Made by a program: the position numbers and the translations under genes
Shown: piece by piece, positions 8,246 to 16,908 of the stretch
How the letters are laid out: the number at the start of each line of letters is the position of its first letter
How positions within the stretch are numbered: position 1 is the first letter of the stretch
Assembly (NCBI RefSeq): GCF_001280595.1
Contig: NZ_LITU01000083.1
Location: 26,663 to 90,662 of the forward strand
Direction of reading: 5' to 3'
Source of the DNA: Paenibacillus xylanivorans
GTDB taxonomy: Bacteria; Bacillota; Bacilli; Paenibacillales; Paenibacillaceae
DNA: 64,000 bases
The notes under the pieces: generated by a model
Told to the model about the DNA's origin: nothing
The model's input: only the letters and a program-made list of their open reading frames with translations
The model's database searches: none

Positions 8246-9835
8246 ATGAAATTAGAATGGAAAGCAGGGTTACAATCAATGACGCAAAACGAAGGACAGC
8301 GCTTCCGTTTCAGTGAAGCTCCGGTATGGGATTGGCAACGGGCTTATTATGAACAGAAAGGACTCCATGCTTGGACAGAAAATCAGGTTCCGCAATACAT
8401 AACAAGTAACCCGATGATTGCAACGGCATATGCCGAGATGATTTTTGGATTTCTTCAGGACCTCGCAAGTAAGGGGCAGACAACCGAAACGGTGACCATT
8501 CTGGAGCTTGGAGCAGGAGTAGGGCGTTTAGCGCACCAAATTCTACTTAAACTGATGGCGTTGAAAGATTTCGCAGGCTTGGAGTTGCCTGCTTTTCGAT
8601 ATGTAATGACCGATCTGGTAGAAGATAATGTGTTGGGATGGAGAGAGCATCCGTCCATGCAATCCTTTATTAATCAAGGGATACTGGATTTTGCACGCTT
8701 TGACGCGATACAGGATATCGAGTTGAATCTGGTGGTGGCGGGTACAGTTATTCGACCAGGAGATCTGAAACAACCTTTGCTGTTGATTGCCAATTACTTT
8801 TTTGACAGTATTCCACAGGAGTTAATCTATGTGGGCGAGGGCGAGATATATGAGTGCGACGTACTCGTTCAATCTCCAGAACGTTCTCTTCGGTCGGAAC
8901 CTGCCCAGTTGCTGGAAAACATGACACTGAGTTATGAGTACCGCCGTGCACCTGAGTACAGTGCAGAGAACTATCCGTATCAAGAACTTATCGCACTGTA
9001 CAAGGAAGAGTTGGAGGACTCGCACATTCTGTTCCCGGCAATTGGCCTGTCCTGTCTTGAGAGGTTGAACACGTTATCAGATTCAGGGTATGTGTTAATT
9101 ACTGCGGACAAAGGGGATCATCGGCTGGACAACTGGAAGTTTGCCGAGCCGCCTGAATTCGTTCTTCATGGGAGTTTTTCTTTAACGGCGAATTATCATG
9201 CCATTCAATATATATTGGACCGTCAGGGAGCTCACACAAGTTTCACAACACATCATTATAAGGATCTGAACGTTGGATGTATGTTGATGGTGGACGAACC
9301 ACTGGGATACGTGAACACGCGGCTGGCGTATCACCGATTTGTTGAACGGTTTGGACCAGATGATTTTTTCAGTATGAAAGAATGGATGGATGATCAGGTA
9401 GAGCGGATGGAGCTGAAGCAGATTATACCTTTTTGGCGTCTGGGCGGGTATGATGCTGAGTTTTTGATCCATAGCGCCAACCGGATTTCGAGTCTTCTAC
9501 CTGATGCAAGCGATGAGGAAATACTTGATATTCAGTCTGGAATTCACATCATGTGGTCTTCATATTATGCAATGGAGCTGCAAGGAGGTGTAGCGTTTCT
9601 GGCAGGTCAGTTGTTATATGGGATGTATATGTATGAGGACGCTAAGCGGTTTTTGGAACTGTCCTTAGATGCGGATTCGAGAAAACAGAATTCAGCTGTG
9701 CTGTATGACTTGGCCGTGTGTTGTTATGAACTTGAGCTGGAAGAAGAAACGCTGTCTTACACGCGGAAAGTATTGGCTCTGGAACCTGAGCATGAAGAAG
9801 CGATGGATTTGCTGAATAGCTTCGAATGTTTTTAA
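8246..9835 (+). CDS. SAM-dependent methyltransferase with C-terminal TPR-like helices
   Basis: The ATG at 8246 follows GAAGGG by 7 bases; a TTG 15 bases earlier overlaps that site. Near residue 85, ILELGAGVGRLAHQIL is the glycine-rich SAM loop (motif I) of class I methyltransferases, and MTDLVEDN fits the acidic motif II position. The arrangement is like MidA/SAM-dependent proteins. The last 130 residues are helical with TPR-like spacing (EEETLSYTRKVLALEPEHEE). It is about 529 aa and cytosolic. Substrate unknown. It stands alone between a terminator and a micropeptide gene. Confidence 0.75.
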   Translation: MKLEWKAGLQSMTQNEGQRFRFSEAPVWDWQRAYYEQKGLHAWTENQVPQYITSNPMIATAYAEMIFGFLQDLASKGQTTETVTILELGAGVGRLAHQILLKLMALKDFAGLELPAFRYVMTDLVEDNVLGWREHPSMQSFINQGILDFARFDAIQDIELNLVVAGTVIRPGDLKQPLLLIANYFFDSIPQELIYVGEGEIYECDVLVQSPERSLRSEPAQLLENMTLSYEYRRAPEYSAENYPYQELIALYKEELEDSHILFPAIGLSCLERLNTLSDSGYVLITADKGDHRLDNWKFAEPPEFVLHGSFSLTANYHAIQYILDRQGAHTSFTTHHYKDLNVGCMLMVDEPLGYVNTRLAYHRFVERFGPDDFFSMKEWMDDQVERMELKQIIPFWRLGGYDAEFLIHSANRISSLLPDASDEEILDIQSGIHIMWSSYYAMELQGGVAFLAGQLLYGMYMYEDAKRFLELSLDADSRKQNSAVLYDLAVCCYELELEEETLSYTRKVLALEPEHEEAMDLLNSFECF

Positions 9836-9919
9836 AGATGATTGAAAATCACTTCTCTTCATCGTATTATTAGGATAATCACACAATAATTTCCTGTAAA
9901 CGGAAGAGGAGATGAGTAT

Positions 9920-10090
9920 ATGAAGAAGGTTCTGACCATTTTACTTTATCCATTTGCGGCGGTTTTGGGAGCGCTGGGCGCAAATTCAGCTGCGACTGCT
10001 GATGTGGTACTTTTTGCGAAAGATATAGCTACAGAACGAGGTTATGACGGGCAGGCGCTTTATGATAGTATTGAACACAGGAATTCCTAA
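9920..10090 (+). CDS. small secreted or membrane peptide, 56 aa
   Basis: An ATG behind GAAGAGGAGATGAG opens a 56-aa frame. The N-terminus is a signal-like segment (MKKVLTILLYPFAAVLGALG) with an Ala-rich region ANSAATA that could be a cleavage site. The rest is short and polar (ATERGYDGQALYDSIEHRNS). Function unknown. Confidence 0.6.
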   Translation: MKKVLTILLYPFAAVLGALGANSAATADVVLFAKDIATERGYDGQALYDSIEHRNS

Positions 10091-10205
10091 TTACATATCA
10101 TGTGAACTGTAAAAGTAATTGTTAGACGGAGCGATACACAAAAGACAATTACTCTTGAAGCGCGAAGTGCGATGGGCAGGAAGCCTGCCTGCCTGTACAA
10201 CCTTT

Positions 10206-10245
10206 AAGCCGGTTTCGTACCTGATTCAGGTATGAACCGGCTTTT
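10206..10245 (+). terminator. rho-independent terminator
   Basis: AAGCCGGTT pairs with AACCGGCTT and an inner TACCT/AGGTA helix stacks on top, followed by TTTT. It separates the 56-aa gene from the nitrilase-fold gene. Between 10115 and 10190 lie further short inverted repeats of unclear meaning. Confidence 0.85.
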
Positions 10246-10267
10246 ATTCATGAATGGGGGATAAACG

Positions 10268-10942
10268 TTGAAGATTATTATTGGACAGCCCAAGCTGGAA
10301 CAACAGTTGCTACAGCTGGAAGCGGAATTGAAGCAACATCCGGATGCGGATGTATTGTTCTTTCCTGAAGGTTATCTGAATCAGAACGTGAAAGAGGCTA
10401 GCCGTCTGGCAGCTGCACATGGAACGATGATTGTGTCAGGTCATCGCAGGTTGAATGAACGCCCCAAGGACCGTTCTATCATTATTAACAAGGCTGGGGA
10501 GACTGTGTTGGAGAAAGCGAAGTATACTGCTGCTGAGGTCGTTAAGGAACAGGATTGGACCATCAGCACTTTGTTATGTGACGAGCTGGTTTTGCAAGGT
10601 TTTCGCAACGAGAATATTGGCAGAGTGGATATGATTATGCATTCCATTGGTGTAGGGATGTTCAGTGAAGTGCAGTATACAGAGTGGATGGAAGAAGCGC
10701 GGCAGATGGCGGTCCAAAATCAATGCATCGTTATGGGGACCAGCCATGCGGATGGTTCGTATCGTGATAGTGAAATTTCAATTCCAATCGCCTATTGTAT
10801 TGCTCCGGATGGGCAAGTGGTCTTGGCGTCCAGAAACGATACACGTACTCGTTTGATTATCCTGGACAAGCAAAATACAGCAGACTGCTGTCATGGAGCA
10901 CCAGGAGATGATGTGAACATCCAAGTCGTTCCTTCGGCTTAA
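10268..10942 (+). CDS. carbon-nitrogen hydrolase (nitrilase) superfamily protein
   Basis: TTG start behind ATGGGGGAT. The protein (224 aa) has the three catalytic positions of the nitrilase fold: Glu in LFFPEGYL (about residue 39), Lys in LEKAKYTAAE (about 84) and Cys in ISTLLCDEL (about 104). It would hydrolyse an amide or nitrile carbon-nitrogen bond in the cytosol. It is shorter than the usual 260-300 aa, and the segment after the Cys is compressed. Substrate unknown. Not in an evident operon. Confidence 0.8.
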   Translation: MKIIIGQPKLEQQLLQLEAELKQHPDADVLFFPEGYLNQNVKEASRLAAAHGTMIVSGHRRLNERPKDRSIIINKAGETVLEKAKYTAAEVVKEQDWTISTLLCDELVLQGFRNENIGRVDMIMHSIGVGMFSEVQYTEWMEEARQMAVQNQCIVMGTSHADGSYRDSEISIPIAYCIAPDGQVVLASRNDTRTRLIILDKQNTADCCHGAPGDDVNIQVVPSA

Positions 10943-11057
10943 TTCAACTTACAGAGTATACAATAATTAGGCACTTGAGCTTGACGATAGCCCGGACATT
11001 GGTATTAGAATCTACATATGTTATGGCATACCTTGAAATTCAAAGGAGGCCAATCAA

Positions 11058-11183
11058 ATGAGTAATGTTGGATATGGTTGTAATAATGTTGGAGGAGTAG
11101 GACACGGTATTTGTACTTCCACTGCCGCAATTCTGGTACTCTTCATCCTGCTCGTCATCATCACTAAATCTTTCTGGCTGTAA
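11058..11183 (+). CDS. YjcZ-family sporulation micropeptide, 41 aa
   Basis: The ATG follows CAAAGGAGGCC by about 9 bases. The peptide has a Gly/Asn/Val-rich head and a single hydrophobic helix with STAAILVLFILLVIITKSF, the hallmark of the YjcZ family of small spore-associated membrane peptides. A second copy of the same family lies at 49265 in this window. A terminator follows. Confidence 0.9.
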   Translation: MSNVGYGCNNVGGVGHGICTSTAAILVLFILLVIITKSFWL

Positions 11184-11220
11184 GCCAGAACAGACAAGGT
11201 GAGGACCGGGTTACGTGTAC

Positions 11221-11249
11221 GCTCCGCTGAGACTTCAGCGGGGCTTTTC
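11221..11249 (+). terminator. rho-independent terminator
   Basis: GCTCCGCTGA/TTCAGCGGGGC hairpin followed by TTTT. Confidence 0.85.
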
Positions 11250-11352
11250 CACGTTTCTATGAAAGAGTGATATGATGAAAGAGATTTGACAATCGAAAAC
11301 AATGTGCTTAAAATCACATAAGAGACTATTAATAGAGATTGAAGGGATAGCA

Positions 11353-11682
11353 ATGCCGTTTATTCGTTTTAAAGGATTCACAGGACCTCAATTGGAGGAA
11401 GTTGTACCCCGTATCACGGAGCAATTTGCGTTGATTACCAATATTCCGCGGGAGAGAATGAAGGCAGAACGTCATGACGTACAAGCTCTTACTCCTTCCC
11501 CGGCTTCAGTAGAGATCCTGATGTTCCAACGTGATCAGGAGATTCATAATCGGATTGCTTCCTCAATGCAGGCTATTTTGGAAGAAGCGGATTTACCTGA
11601 TGTGCATATTTTCTTCAATATACTGTCACCAGCGTTGTATTATAAACAAGGCAAGCCGTTGACAGATTACCGATTGGATTGA
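11353..11682 (+). CDS. DUF1904 family protein
   Basis: The ATG at 11353 gives MPFIRFKGF, the conserved beginning of DUF1904 proteins, behind GAAGGGATAGCA. A GTG/ATG-type extension to 11302 adds an unrelated head. The 109-aa protein has the tautomerase-like small alpha/beta pattern (VVPRITEQFALITN, VEILMFQRD, HIFFNILSPALYYK). No catalytic role can be stated. A terminator shared with the convergent MFS gene follows. Confidence 0.8.
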   Translation: MPFIRFKGFTGPQLEEVVPRITEQFALITNIPRERMKAERHDVQALTPSPASVEILMFQRDQEIHNRIASSMQAILEEADLPDVHIFFNILSPALYYKQGKPLTDYRLD

Positions 11683-11720
11683 GAATAAAAGGGCTGCTCC
11701 GATGATGTTCGGAAGCAGCG

Positions 11721-11750
11721 AAGACGAGCAGATGTGTGCTCGTCTTTTTT
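11721..11750. terminator. terminator between convergent genes
   Basis: AAGACGAGCA/TGCTCGTCTT with T-run on the plus side. A second hairpin (GCTGCTCCGA/TCGGAAGCAGC) lies just upstream at 11696-11719. Confidence 0.85.
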
Positions 11751-11783
11751 GATTCAATCCTATTACGTAGCAATGTCGTATAA

Positions 11784-12980
11784 TTACTTCGCTTTTATTC
11801 GATTTAATCGGAAAGAGCAAAGGGAGGATACCATGAATAAGGCACCGCCAATCAAATACACCAGACGAACCCCCATTTGGTCAGCAATCAGACCGAAGAT
11901 TACCGTAGATATGCTCATGGCAGCTGAGAGAACAATCCCATGCACTGCGTATACCTTGGATAAGGATTCGACCGGCACACTGCTCTGGAAAGCCGTTTGC
12001 TGAGCAACATCTCGGATCTGATAAGCAGGACCCATAAGCGCACACAGTACCAGAGCAAGCCAGGGAAGGCTGTTTAAACCGTAGGCGATGGTCAGCAAGC
12101 TAAAGAGTAGAGAACCTAATGCCATACTGGAGATCAGGTGCTTCTGTATGCGGGTGGCCAGGGCGATGGCCAGAATTCCCCCGAGTATGGTGCCTGCAGA
12201 ATAGCTGGAGTTGATAAGCCCCCACCAACCTTCTTCTTGGCCCAAAGCTTCTTTCACAAAAGCAAGCGTGATAGCGCCGATCCAGATAGAACCAGCAAGA
12301 CCTTCAACCATGTCCATGAACGTAATCAGACGCAACGACCGATTTTTCCAAAGGATAAGCCATCCTTCTCTTAACACATCCCATCTGGAAGTGGAATTCT
12401 GGACTTTTTCCTGAATGTCACGGGTAAGTGAGCTGATCGTAATCATCAGAATCAGGACAACCCAGGATAAGGTTGCAGCCGCCCAGAATGTTTGTGAAGC
12501 CCCCCAGTACATAACGATGAAACCTGTCATCGCATATCCAATAATTGTCACGGTCTGAGTAGAGAACGAGAGAAAACTATTCGCTTTGACTAGATCTTCT
12601 CCTTGAACCAATCGGGGAGTTAACGTGTTTATTAATGGAGATTCCCATCCGTCCAGAAACGACAGAATCGCTATTCCCACGAGAAGAAGAGGAATGTGAG
12701 CAGTGAGATCGGTAAATGCGATGGCGATCCCGGTAATCATCAATGTTTTGGCTAAAGGAATACTAACCATTAGTCTGGAGAATGCGAAACGGTTCACAAG
12801 CAGTGGTGCAGTAAACCCTGCCACGATACGCGCTGACATTTGAATGAATGGAAACAGCGCAGCGTAAAGGACAGACCCGGTCTGATCGTAAATAAACGTC
12901 GTAATAACCATGATATATATAACATTAATGAGGGAGAGCAGCGTTTTGGCAGCCCAATAAGGATAAAATGCGATGTTCAT
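11784..12980 (-). CDS. MFS transporter
   Basis: The protein has about 12 membrane helices and belongs to the major facilitator superfamily of drug-efflux type (similar in pattern to proteins annotated as MFS transporter/macrolide efflux). I chose the ATG at 12980 (398 aa) because AAAGGACA lies 9 bases before it; a GTG at 13001 would add seven residues. The helices are visible as long hydrophobic runs, for example LLLVGIAILSFLDGWE and SAAMSISTVIFGLIADQMGV. A cytoplasmic loop (LTRDIQEKVQNSTSRWDVLR) lies in the middle. Substrate unknown. Confidence 0.88.
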   Translation of the reverse strand: MNIAFYPYWAAKTLLSLINVIYIMVITTFIYDQTGSVLYAALFPFIQMSARIVAGFTAPLLVNRFAFSRLMVSIPLAKTLMITGIAIAFTDLTAHIPLLLVGIAILSFLDGWESPLINTLTPRLVQGEDLVKANSFLSFSTQTVTIIGYAMTGFIVMYWGASQTFWAAATLSWVVLILMITISSLTRDIQEKVQNSTSRWDVLREGWLILWKNRSLRLITFMDMVEGLAGSIWIGAITLAFVKEALGQEEGWWGLINSSYSAGTILGGILAIALATRIQKHLISSMALGSLLFSLLTIAYGLNSLPWLALVLCALMGPAYQIRDVAQQTAFQSSVPVESLSKVYAVHGIVLSAAMSISTVIFGLIADQMGVRLVYLIGGALFMVSSLCSFRLNRIKAK

Positions 12981-13076
12981 GCTAAGGTGTCCTTTCCACA
13001 ACGATAATTATATATTACGGGTATCGTTGTGAACGCACCACAAACAAAGTTGTCATTTTCCCGTCATTGAAGCGGC

Positions 13077-13112
13077 AGAAAGACAGCCGTCCCAAGGGAC
13101 AGCTGTCTTTCT
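13077..13112. terminator. strong inverted repeat, possible terminator
   Basis: A perfect 11-bp stem AGAAAGACAGC/GCTGTCTTTCT encloses GTCCC/GGGAC. It lies between two minus-strand genes; the T-tails on both sides are weak. Confidence 0.6.
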
Positions 13113-13124
13113 GGTTTCTATAAT

Positions 13125-13313
13125 TCAAGCCACAACGAGCGTAAAAGCGATAAGTAGCATTAACAGACTGGTCATTCTGGTCATAGCCATATAAGGTCTG
13201 CTGGGCTCAGCCTCTCCCCGAGAAATCCAGCCATAACGCAAGTACCATCCAAATTTCGGGAAGCACAAATTGATGATACAAAGTGTCATGAATATAAAAA
13301 AGAGGGTTCTCAT
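13125..13313 (-). CDS. small membrane protein, DUF6199-like
   Basis: ATG behind GAGGAAGGAAGATCGGGT. Two hydrophobic segments flank a polar middle: LFFIFMTLCIINLCFP at the start and MTSLLMLLIAFTLVVA at the end. The middle (WYLRYGWISRGEAEPS) has the WY...GW...EPS pattern I associate with DUF6199-type two-helix proteins. 62 aa. Function unknown. Confidence 0.75.
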   Translation of the reverse strand: MRTLFFIFMTLCIINLCFPKFGWYLRYGWISRGEAEPSRPYMAMTRMTSLLMLLIAFTLVVA

Positions 13314-13353
13314 ACCCGATCTTCCTTCCTCATTTTACATGACCGCCTCAAAA

Positions 13354-13422
13354 TTAACGCTTACGTCTCGTGAAGAAGAAAACAATCAAAATAATAATAA
13401 TGACAATTAATAGAAATTTCAT
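13354..13422 (-). CDS. hydrophobic micropeptide, 22 aa
   Basis: An ideal AGGAGGGTC site precedes ATG. The peptide is one hydrophobic helix ending in a basic cluster (FFFTRRKR), so it should insert in the membrane with the C-terminus inside. It lies upstream of, and in the same direction as, the DUF6199-like gene. Its short length means the RBS is the main evidence. Confidence 0.5.
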   Translation of the reverse strand: MKFLLIVIIIILIVFFFTRRKR

Positions 13423-13612
13423 GAGTGACCCTCCTGATGACATGATAAGTATTTGTGAATGTATTTATCAGATATTACCCAAGGAACACATGACTTGAAT
13501 AACTATGTTACAATTAATTATATTGTTTTTATATAAACACATACCATCGGGTTATCGATAGCTTCATTAGGAGAATGAATACATTACAGTTTGGTGAGAT
13601 GAAGGAGGAAGC

Positions 13613-14761
13613 ATGACTAAATACAATCAACTCGCTATACAATGGGAATTTATTATCTCTAAAATTAAATCTTCCGTGACCGTAGTCGATGCTACCTTGC
13701 CTGATTTTCCTCTAATGTTTGTAAATGAATATTTTACTCAATTAACCGGATATAGTGCGGAAGAGTCGATTGGACAGAATTGTCGGTTCCTTCAAGGGCC
13801 GGATACGGACCCGGAAACTGTACAGCATATTCGCGAAGCGTTGAAAAAGCAGCATTCGATCAAGACAGAGATTCTGAACTATACAAAGGATGGACAGAAG
13901 TTCTGGAATGAACTGAATATTGATCCTATTTTCGATGAGTCAGGGGAATGTTTGTTTTTTGTGGGAATTCAATACGATATTTCGGAGCGGAAATATGCCG
14001 AGCAGCAGTTGCGGATGGCAGCTTCGCTGACTGAAATGAACAGCAGGGGACAGCTGGAGTTCATTGGTAAGCTGAATCATGAACTTCGCACGCCGCTGAA
14101 CGGGATTATGGGCATGATTGAACTTGTCAGCATGGGTGACAACAGTAAGGAGCAGAAAGAGTACCTGGAGCTTGCGCGCCAGTCGGGGGAAGCACTTCTG
14201 AACATTGTCAACAATAGTCTTGATATGGCCAAGCTGGGCAGAGGGAAAATGAGAGTGGAGCAAATCGAATTTCAGCCGTTGAAGCTGATTCAACAGATTA
14301 TTAAAACGCATGAACCTGCGGCGCGGAATAAACAAATTCGCTTGCTCTGTCATGCGGATCTGACTATTCCTGATGTACTTACGGGTGATCCTCTGCGTCT
14401 CCGGCAAGTGCTGGATAACCTACTCAGTAACGCCATTAAATTTACGGAACAAGGTGAAGTGCAAATACAGATGGATGTTCAGGAGCGACGAGGAAATACC
14501 GTTATTCTGGCATTCACTGTACATGACACGGGAATTGGCATTCCGAAAAATAAAATGAATCAATTGTTTGAAGCATTTACGCAGACAGATGTCTCTCATG
14601 CACGCAAATTTGGCGGCAGTGGACTTGGACTTACCATCTGCAAAGAGTTGCTCGAATTGATGGACGGTCAAATTTCGGTGGAGAGTATCGAGGGAAGAGG
14701 AACGAAGTTTGAGGTTACCTTGCCTTTACTTCGACAACAGGCGATTCCTAACGTGGGGTAG
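13613..14761 (+). CDS. LOV-domain blue-light histidine kinase
   Basis: Residues about 15-125 are a PAS domain of the LOV type: the GQNCRFLQGPDTD motif holds the cysteine that forms the flavin adduct under blue light, and NYTKDGQKFWNEL carries the usual FMN-contacting Asn. A HisKA domain follows (about 150-215) with phospho-acceptor His in KLNHELRTPLNG, then a HATPase domain with N box DNLLSNAIKF, G1 DTGIGIPK and G2 GGSGLGLTICKELL. There is no membrane segment, so it is a soluble photoreceptor kinase. ATG behind GAAGGAGG. No response regulator gene lies nearby, so its partner is elsewhere. 382 aa. Confidence 0.95.
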   Translation: MTKYNQLAIQWEFIISKIKSSVTVVDATLPDFPLMFVNEYFTQLTGYSAEESIGQNCRFLQGPDTDPETVQHIREALKKQHSIKTEILNYTKDGQKFWNELNIDPIFDESGECLFFVGIQYDISERKYAEQQLRMAASLTEMNSRGQLEFIGKLNHELRTPLNGIMGMIELVSMGDNSKEQKEYLELARQSGEALLNIVNNSLDMAKLGRGKMRVEQIEFQPLKLIQQIIKTHEPAARNKQIRLLCHADLTIPDVLTGDPLRLRQVLDNLLSNAIKFTEQGEVQIQMDVQERRGNTVILAFTVHDTGIGIPKNKMNQLFEAFTQTDVSHARKFGGSGLGLTICKELLELMDGQISVESIEGRGTKFEVTLPLLRQQAIPNVG

Positions 14762-14770
14762 TCTATACAG

Positions 14771-14798
14771 AACAGCCGGGAAATGTCGGCTGTTTTTT
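14771..14798 (+). terminator. rho-independent terminator
   Basis: AACAGCCG/CGGCTGTT followed by a T-run. Confidence 0.9.
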
Positions 14799-14812
14799 TA
14801 TATTTTTTTATA

Positions 14813-14842
14813 TTGTTTAGCGAACTGGCGTTCTGGTATAAT
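14813..14842 (+). promoter_or_regulatory. promoter of the NucB-like gene
   Basis: TTGTTT (14813-14818) and TATAAT (14837-14842) 18 bases apart, 28 bases before the start codon. Confidence 0.6.
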
Positions 14843-14869
14843 GCAATTGTTGAATGGGGGAGAAACAGC

Positions 14870-15352
14870 ATGAGTAAAAGACGCAGAAGCAGAAAGAACA
14901 AGGGCGTGCAACGATTTAAAAAGCAAATTTTGACGTTGGTGGCAATGTTAATAGTCGCTCTATATGCATGGGTTGGGGGAGAATGGTCTCTGGACATACC
15001 GTCTCAGTTCGGGGGAAGTAACAGGAGTGTGGATCATACCATCACATTCCCTGGCGAGCGATACCCTGAAACGGCCAATCATATCAAGACGGCGATCAAG
15101 GCAGGACATTCGGATGTATGCACTATTGATCGCAGTGGGGCTGAAGGTAATCGGGATTTATCACTCAAAGGTGTTCCGGTCAAAAAGGGGAAGGATCGGG
15201 ATGAATGGCCAATGGCAATGTGTGCGGAAGGTGGAGCGGGTGCGGATATCCAATATATTAGTCCCAAAGATAATCGTGGTGCAGGCTCATGGGTGGGTAA
15301 CCAACTAAGTACATATCCGGATGGAACACGAGTCAAGTTTGTAGTGAAATAA
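14870..15352 (+). CDS. NucA/NucB-type secreted deoxyribonuclease
   Basis: ATG at 14870 follows a GGGGG run. A very basic head (MSKRRRSRKNKG) and one hydrophobic segment (about residues 24-40) form a signal anchor or signal peptide. The mature domain has the NucA/NucB motifs: VCTIDRSGAEGNRDLSL, DRDEWPMAMCAEGG with the catalytic D-x-W-P-x-A-x-C-x-E-G pattern, and NRGAGSWVGNQL. These DNases cut extracellular DNA; in Bacillus NucB is made during sporulation. The promoter at 14837 and a terminator afterwards make it a one-gene unit. 160 aa. Confidence 0.92.
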   Translation: MSKRRRSRKNKGVQRFKKQILTLVAMLIVALYAWVGGEWSLDIPSQFGGSNRSVDHTITFPGERYPETANHIKTAIKAGHSDVCTIDRSGAEGNRDLSLKGVPVKKGKDRDEWPMAMCAEGGAGADIQYISPKDNRGAGSWVGNQLSTYPDGTRVKFVVK

Positions 15353-15435
15353 ACGCAAGACTATGAATAAGAAAGTAATGGATACAGAAATGCCTTGGCT
15401 TCGAAAGAGTGAGGGATAGAGTAAAGGACAAAAAT

Positions 15436-15466
15436 AAAACCAGACGTCTATGCGTCTGGTTTTATT
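15436..15466 (+). terminator. rho-independent terminator
   Basis: AAAACCAGACG/CGTCTGGTTTT hairpin with T-rich tail. Confidence 0.9.
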
Positions 15467-15530
15467 GTATGAAGAGCGAAATAAACACGTCTAGTTCATG
15501 TATAAATACATGAAAGTACTTGTTCCCTGT

Positions 15531-15767
15531 TTACAGATCAGCCGTACACAACTGCATTCCACTTAAATGATGAGAGCGAATGCTTAACAGACGTGTGACT
15601 TGTTCCACTTCGTCGAATGGAATCCATAGGCTTCCGTGGACTGTCCGTAAGGAAAGAATGGAAGCATCGGCTGTACGTTCCGGAAATCCAGTTACCGTTT
15701 GCCCGCTTGTATTACGAACGATGATCTGTTGTTTGCGCCGAATGGCAATTTCTACCTCTTTTTTCAT
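15531..15767 (-). CDS. small protein of unknown function, 78 aa
   Basis: ATG behind CCAGGAG at 8 bases. The sequence alternates charged and hydrophobic residues and ends in a segment like YolD proteins or a small SH3-like barrel (RRKQQIIVRNTSGQTVTGF, GSLWIPFDEVEQVTRL). A distantly similar layout occurs in the 70-aa protein at 59181. No signal or membrane segment. Function unknown. Confidence 0.65.
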   Translation of the reverse strand: MKKEVEIAIRRKQQIIVRNTSGQTVTGFPERTADASILSLRTVHGSLWIPFDEVEQVTRLLSIRSHHLSGMQLCTADL

Positions 15768-15973
15768 ATGTCATTGCTCCTGGTTATGGAATAGTAATTC
15801 GATATGTCAATAATTTCAATGGTTAATTTGTCTTCTTTATCTAGTCTATCAGAACTAGGTATAGATTTCCAGATCAGAAATTATATTTTACATAGGTTAA
15901 AGGACTTATTACGTACAATCCGTGTCTGAAGAAGCAACCAGGGTTATATAAGGGTAAAAGGAGGGGGACGTAA

Positions 15974-16423
15974 ATGACACAATTGCTGATCGGACTTGTA
16001 CGCACGGAGAATGAAGCCATTATCATGCTAAATAAACTGAAAGAGGAAGGCATAGCAGATAAATATTTGGGAGCGGTAGCCAAGGAACAGGTCAATCTAG
16101 AAGTGGTAAGTGAGAAGACAGGTTTACCCATGCCTCTGAAAGGTGCAGGAACAGATGGTGCACTAGGGGTGCTTAAAGGGGTACTTGCTGGTCTGGGCAA
16201 GCGGATGGATCAGACGATGTCCATTGGGAAAGCGGTACGCAAACTCGCAGGCAATGAGATTGGAAATGATACGGATGATCTGGTGCTTACCTTGACAGAA
16301 GCAGGGGTCTCCGAAGAAGATGCTAATTACTATGAAGATTGGTTGGTGCAGGGGCATATCCTGGTGGTTGTAGAATGCAGCGAGGAAGAGGCGGGCCGAA
16401 TTGCACCTATTCTTCTTTTTTAG
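15974..16423 (+). CDS. general stress protein 17M/YflT-like domain protein
   Basis: ATG after AAGGAGGGGGACGTAA. The protein (149 aa) starts LIGLVRTENEAIIMLNKLKEEG, a short alpha/beta unit typical of the general stress protein 17M/YflT family, has a glycine-rich middle (GAGTDGALGVLKGVLAGLG) and ends in EDWLVQGHILVVVECSEEEAG. In Bacillus such proteins belong to the sigma-B regulon, but I see no clear sigma-B promoter here. Soluble. A terminator and then tRNA-Leu follow. Confidence 0.75.
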   Translation: MTQLLIGLVRTENEAIIMLNKLKEEGIADKYLGAVAKEQVNLEVVSEKTGLPMPLKGAGTDGALGVLKGVLAGLGKRMDQTMSIGKAVRKLAGNEIGNDTDDLVLTLTEAGVSEEDANYYEDWLVQGHILVVVECSEEEAGRIAPILLF

Positions 16424-16537
16424 TTTAATTTAAGCCTGATTTTAGGTTTCTTTAATGTTGGGGATGTATTCTTATTTCACACCTCCCTTAATATAGATGG
16501 TTTAAAGAAAGTTCGGGACCGCAACTCGATCTTTCTA

Positions 16538-16578
16538 GGCACTGCTCGCTAACGCTGGCAGTGCCTGTTTCATTTTTT
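16538..16578 (+). terminator. rho-independent terminator
   Basis: GGCACTGC/GCAGTGCC with T-rich tail. Confidence 0.75.
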
Positions 16579-16668
16579 AGATTATTTTATGTTAAGGTAT
16601 TGCAAAGTTATAAATTTCATGGTAAGATATCTCTTGTCGCCTGAAGTGATGAAGCAATACATACATAT

Positions 16669-16754
16669 GCCGGGGTGGCGGAATTGGCAGACGCACAGGA
16701 CTTAAAATCCTGCGGTAGGTGACTACCGTACCGGTTCGATCCCGGTCCTCGGCA
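16669..16754 (+). tRNA. tRNA-Leu (UAA), target of the integrated element
   Basis: 86-nt class II tRNA with a long variable arm; the anticodon loop CTTAAAA gives UAA at 16703-16705. CCA is not encoded. The 3' 56 bases plus two flanking bases are repeated at 33932-33989. The gene remains complete after integration because the element carries a replacement 3' part. Confidence 0.97.
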
Positions 16755-16756
16755 TC
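16699..16756. repeat. attL, 58-bp direct repeat
   Basis: Identical to 33932-33989 over 58 bases; begins at GACTTAAAATCC in the anticodon stem and ends at CGGCATC. Confidence 0.95.
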
Positions 16757-16908
16757 CCGCGGTTTTATCCCGCAAACACAGCGTTAAATGAGCGTCAAAA
16801 TGCGATGGGTCCTGCGTACTTGTTTCGGAGTAATCCGCAGGTACACAGGAGCCGCGCAAACACATCGGAGCATCCCACCGTTTACATTCGGAAGGGGTGC
16901 TTTTTGCA

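Noticed and set aside
10091..10205. Possible structured RNA before the nitrilase-fold gene
   Set aside because: Short inverted repeats are present (GTAATTGT/ACAATTAC, GGCAGG/CCTGCC), but no riboswitch class I know fits and the terminator can be explained as that of the upstream gene.
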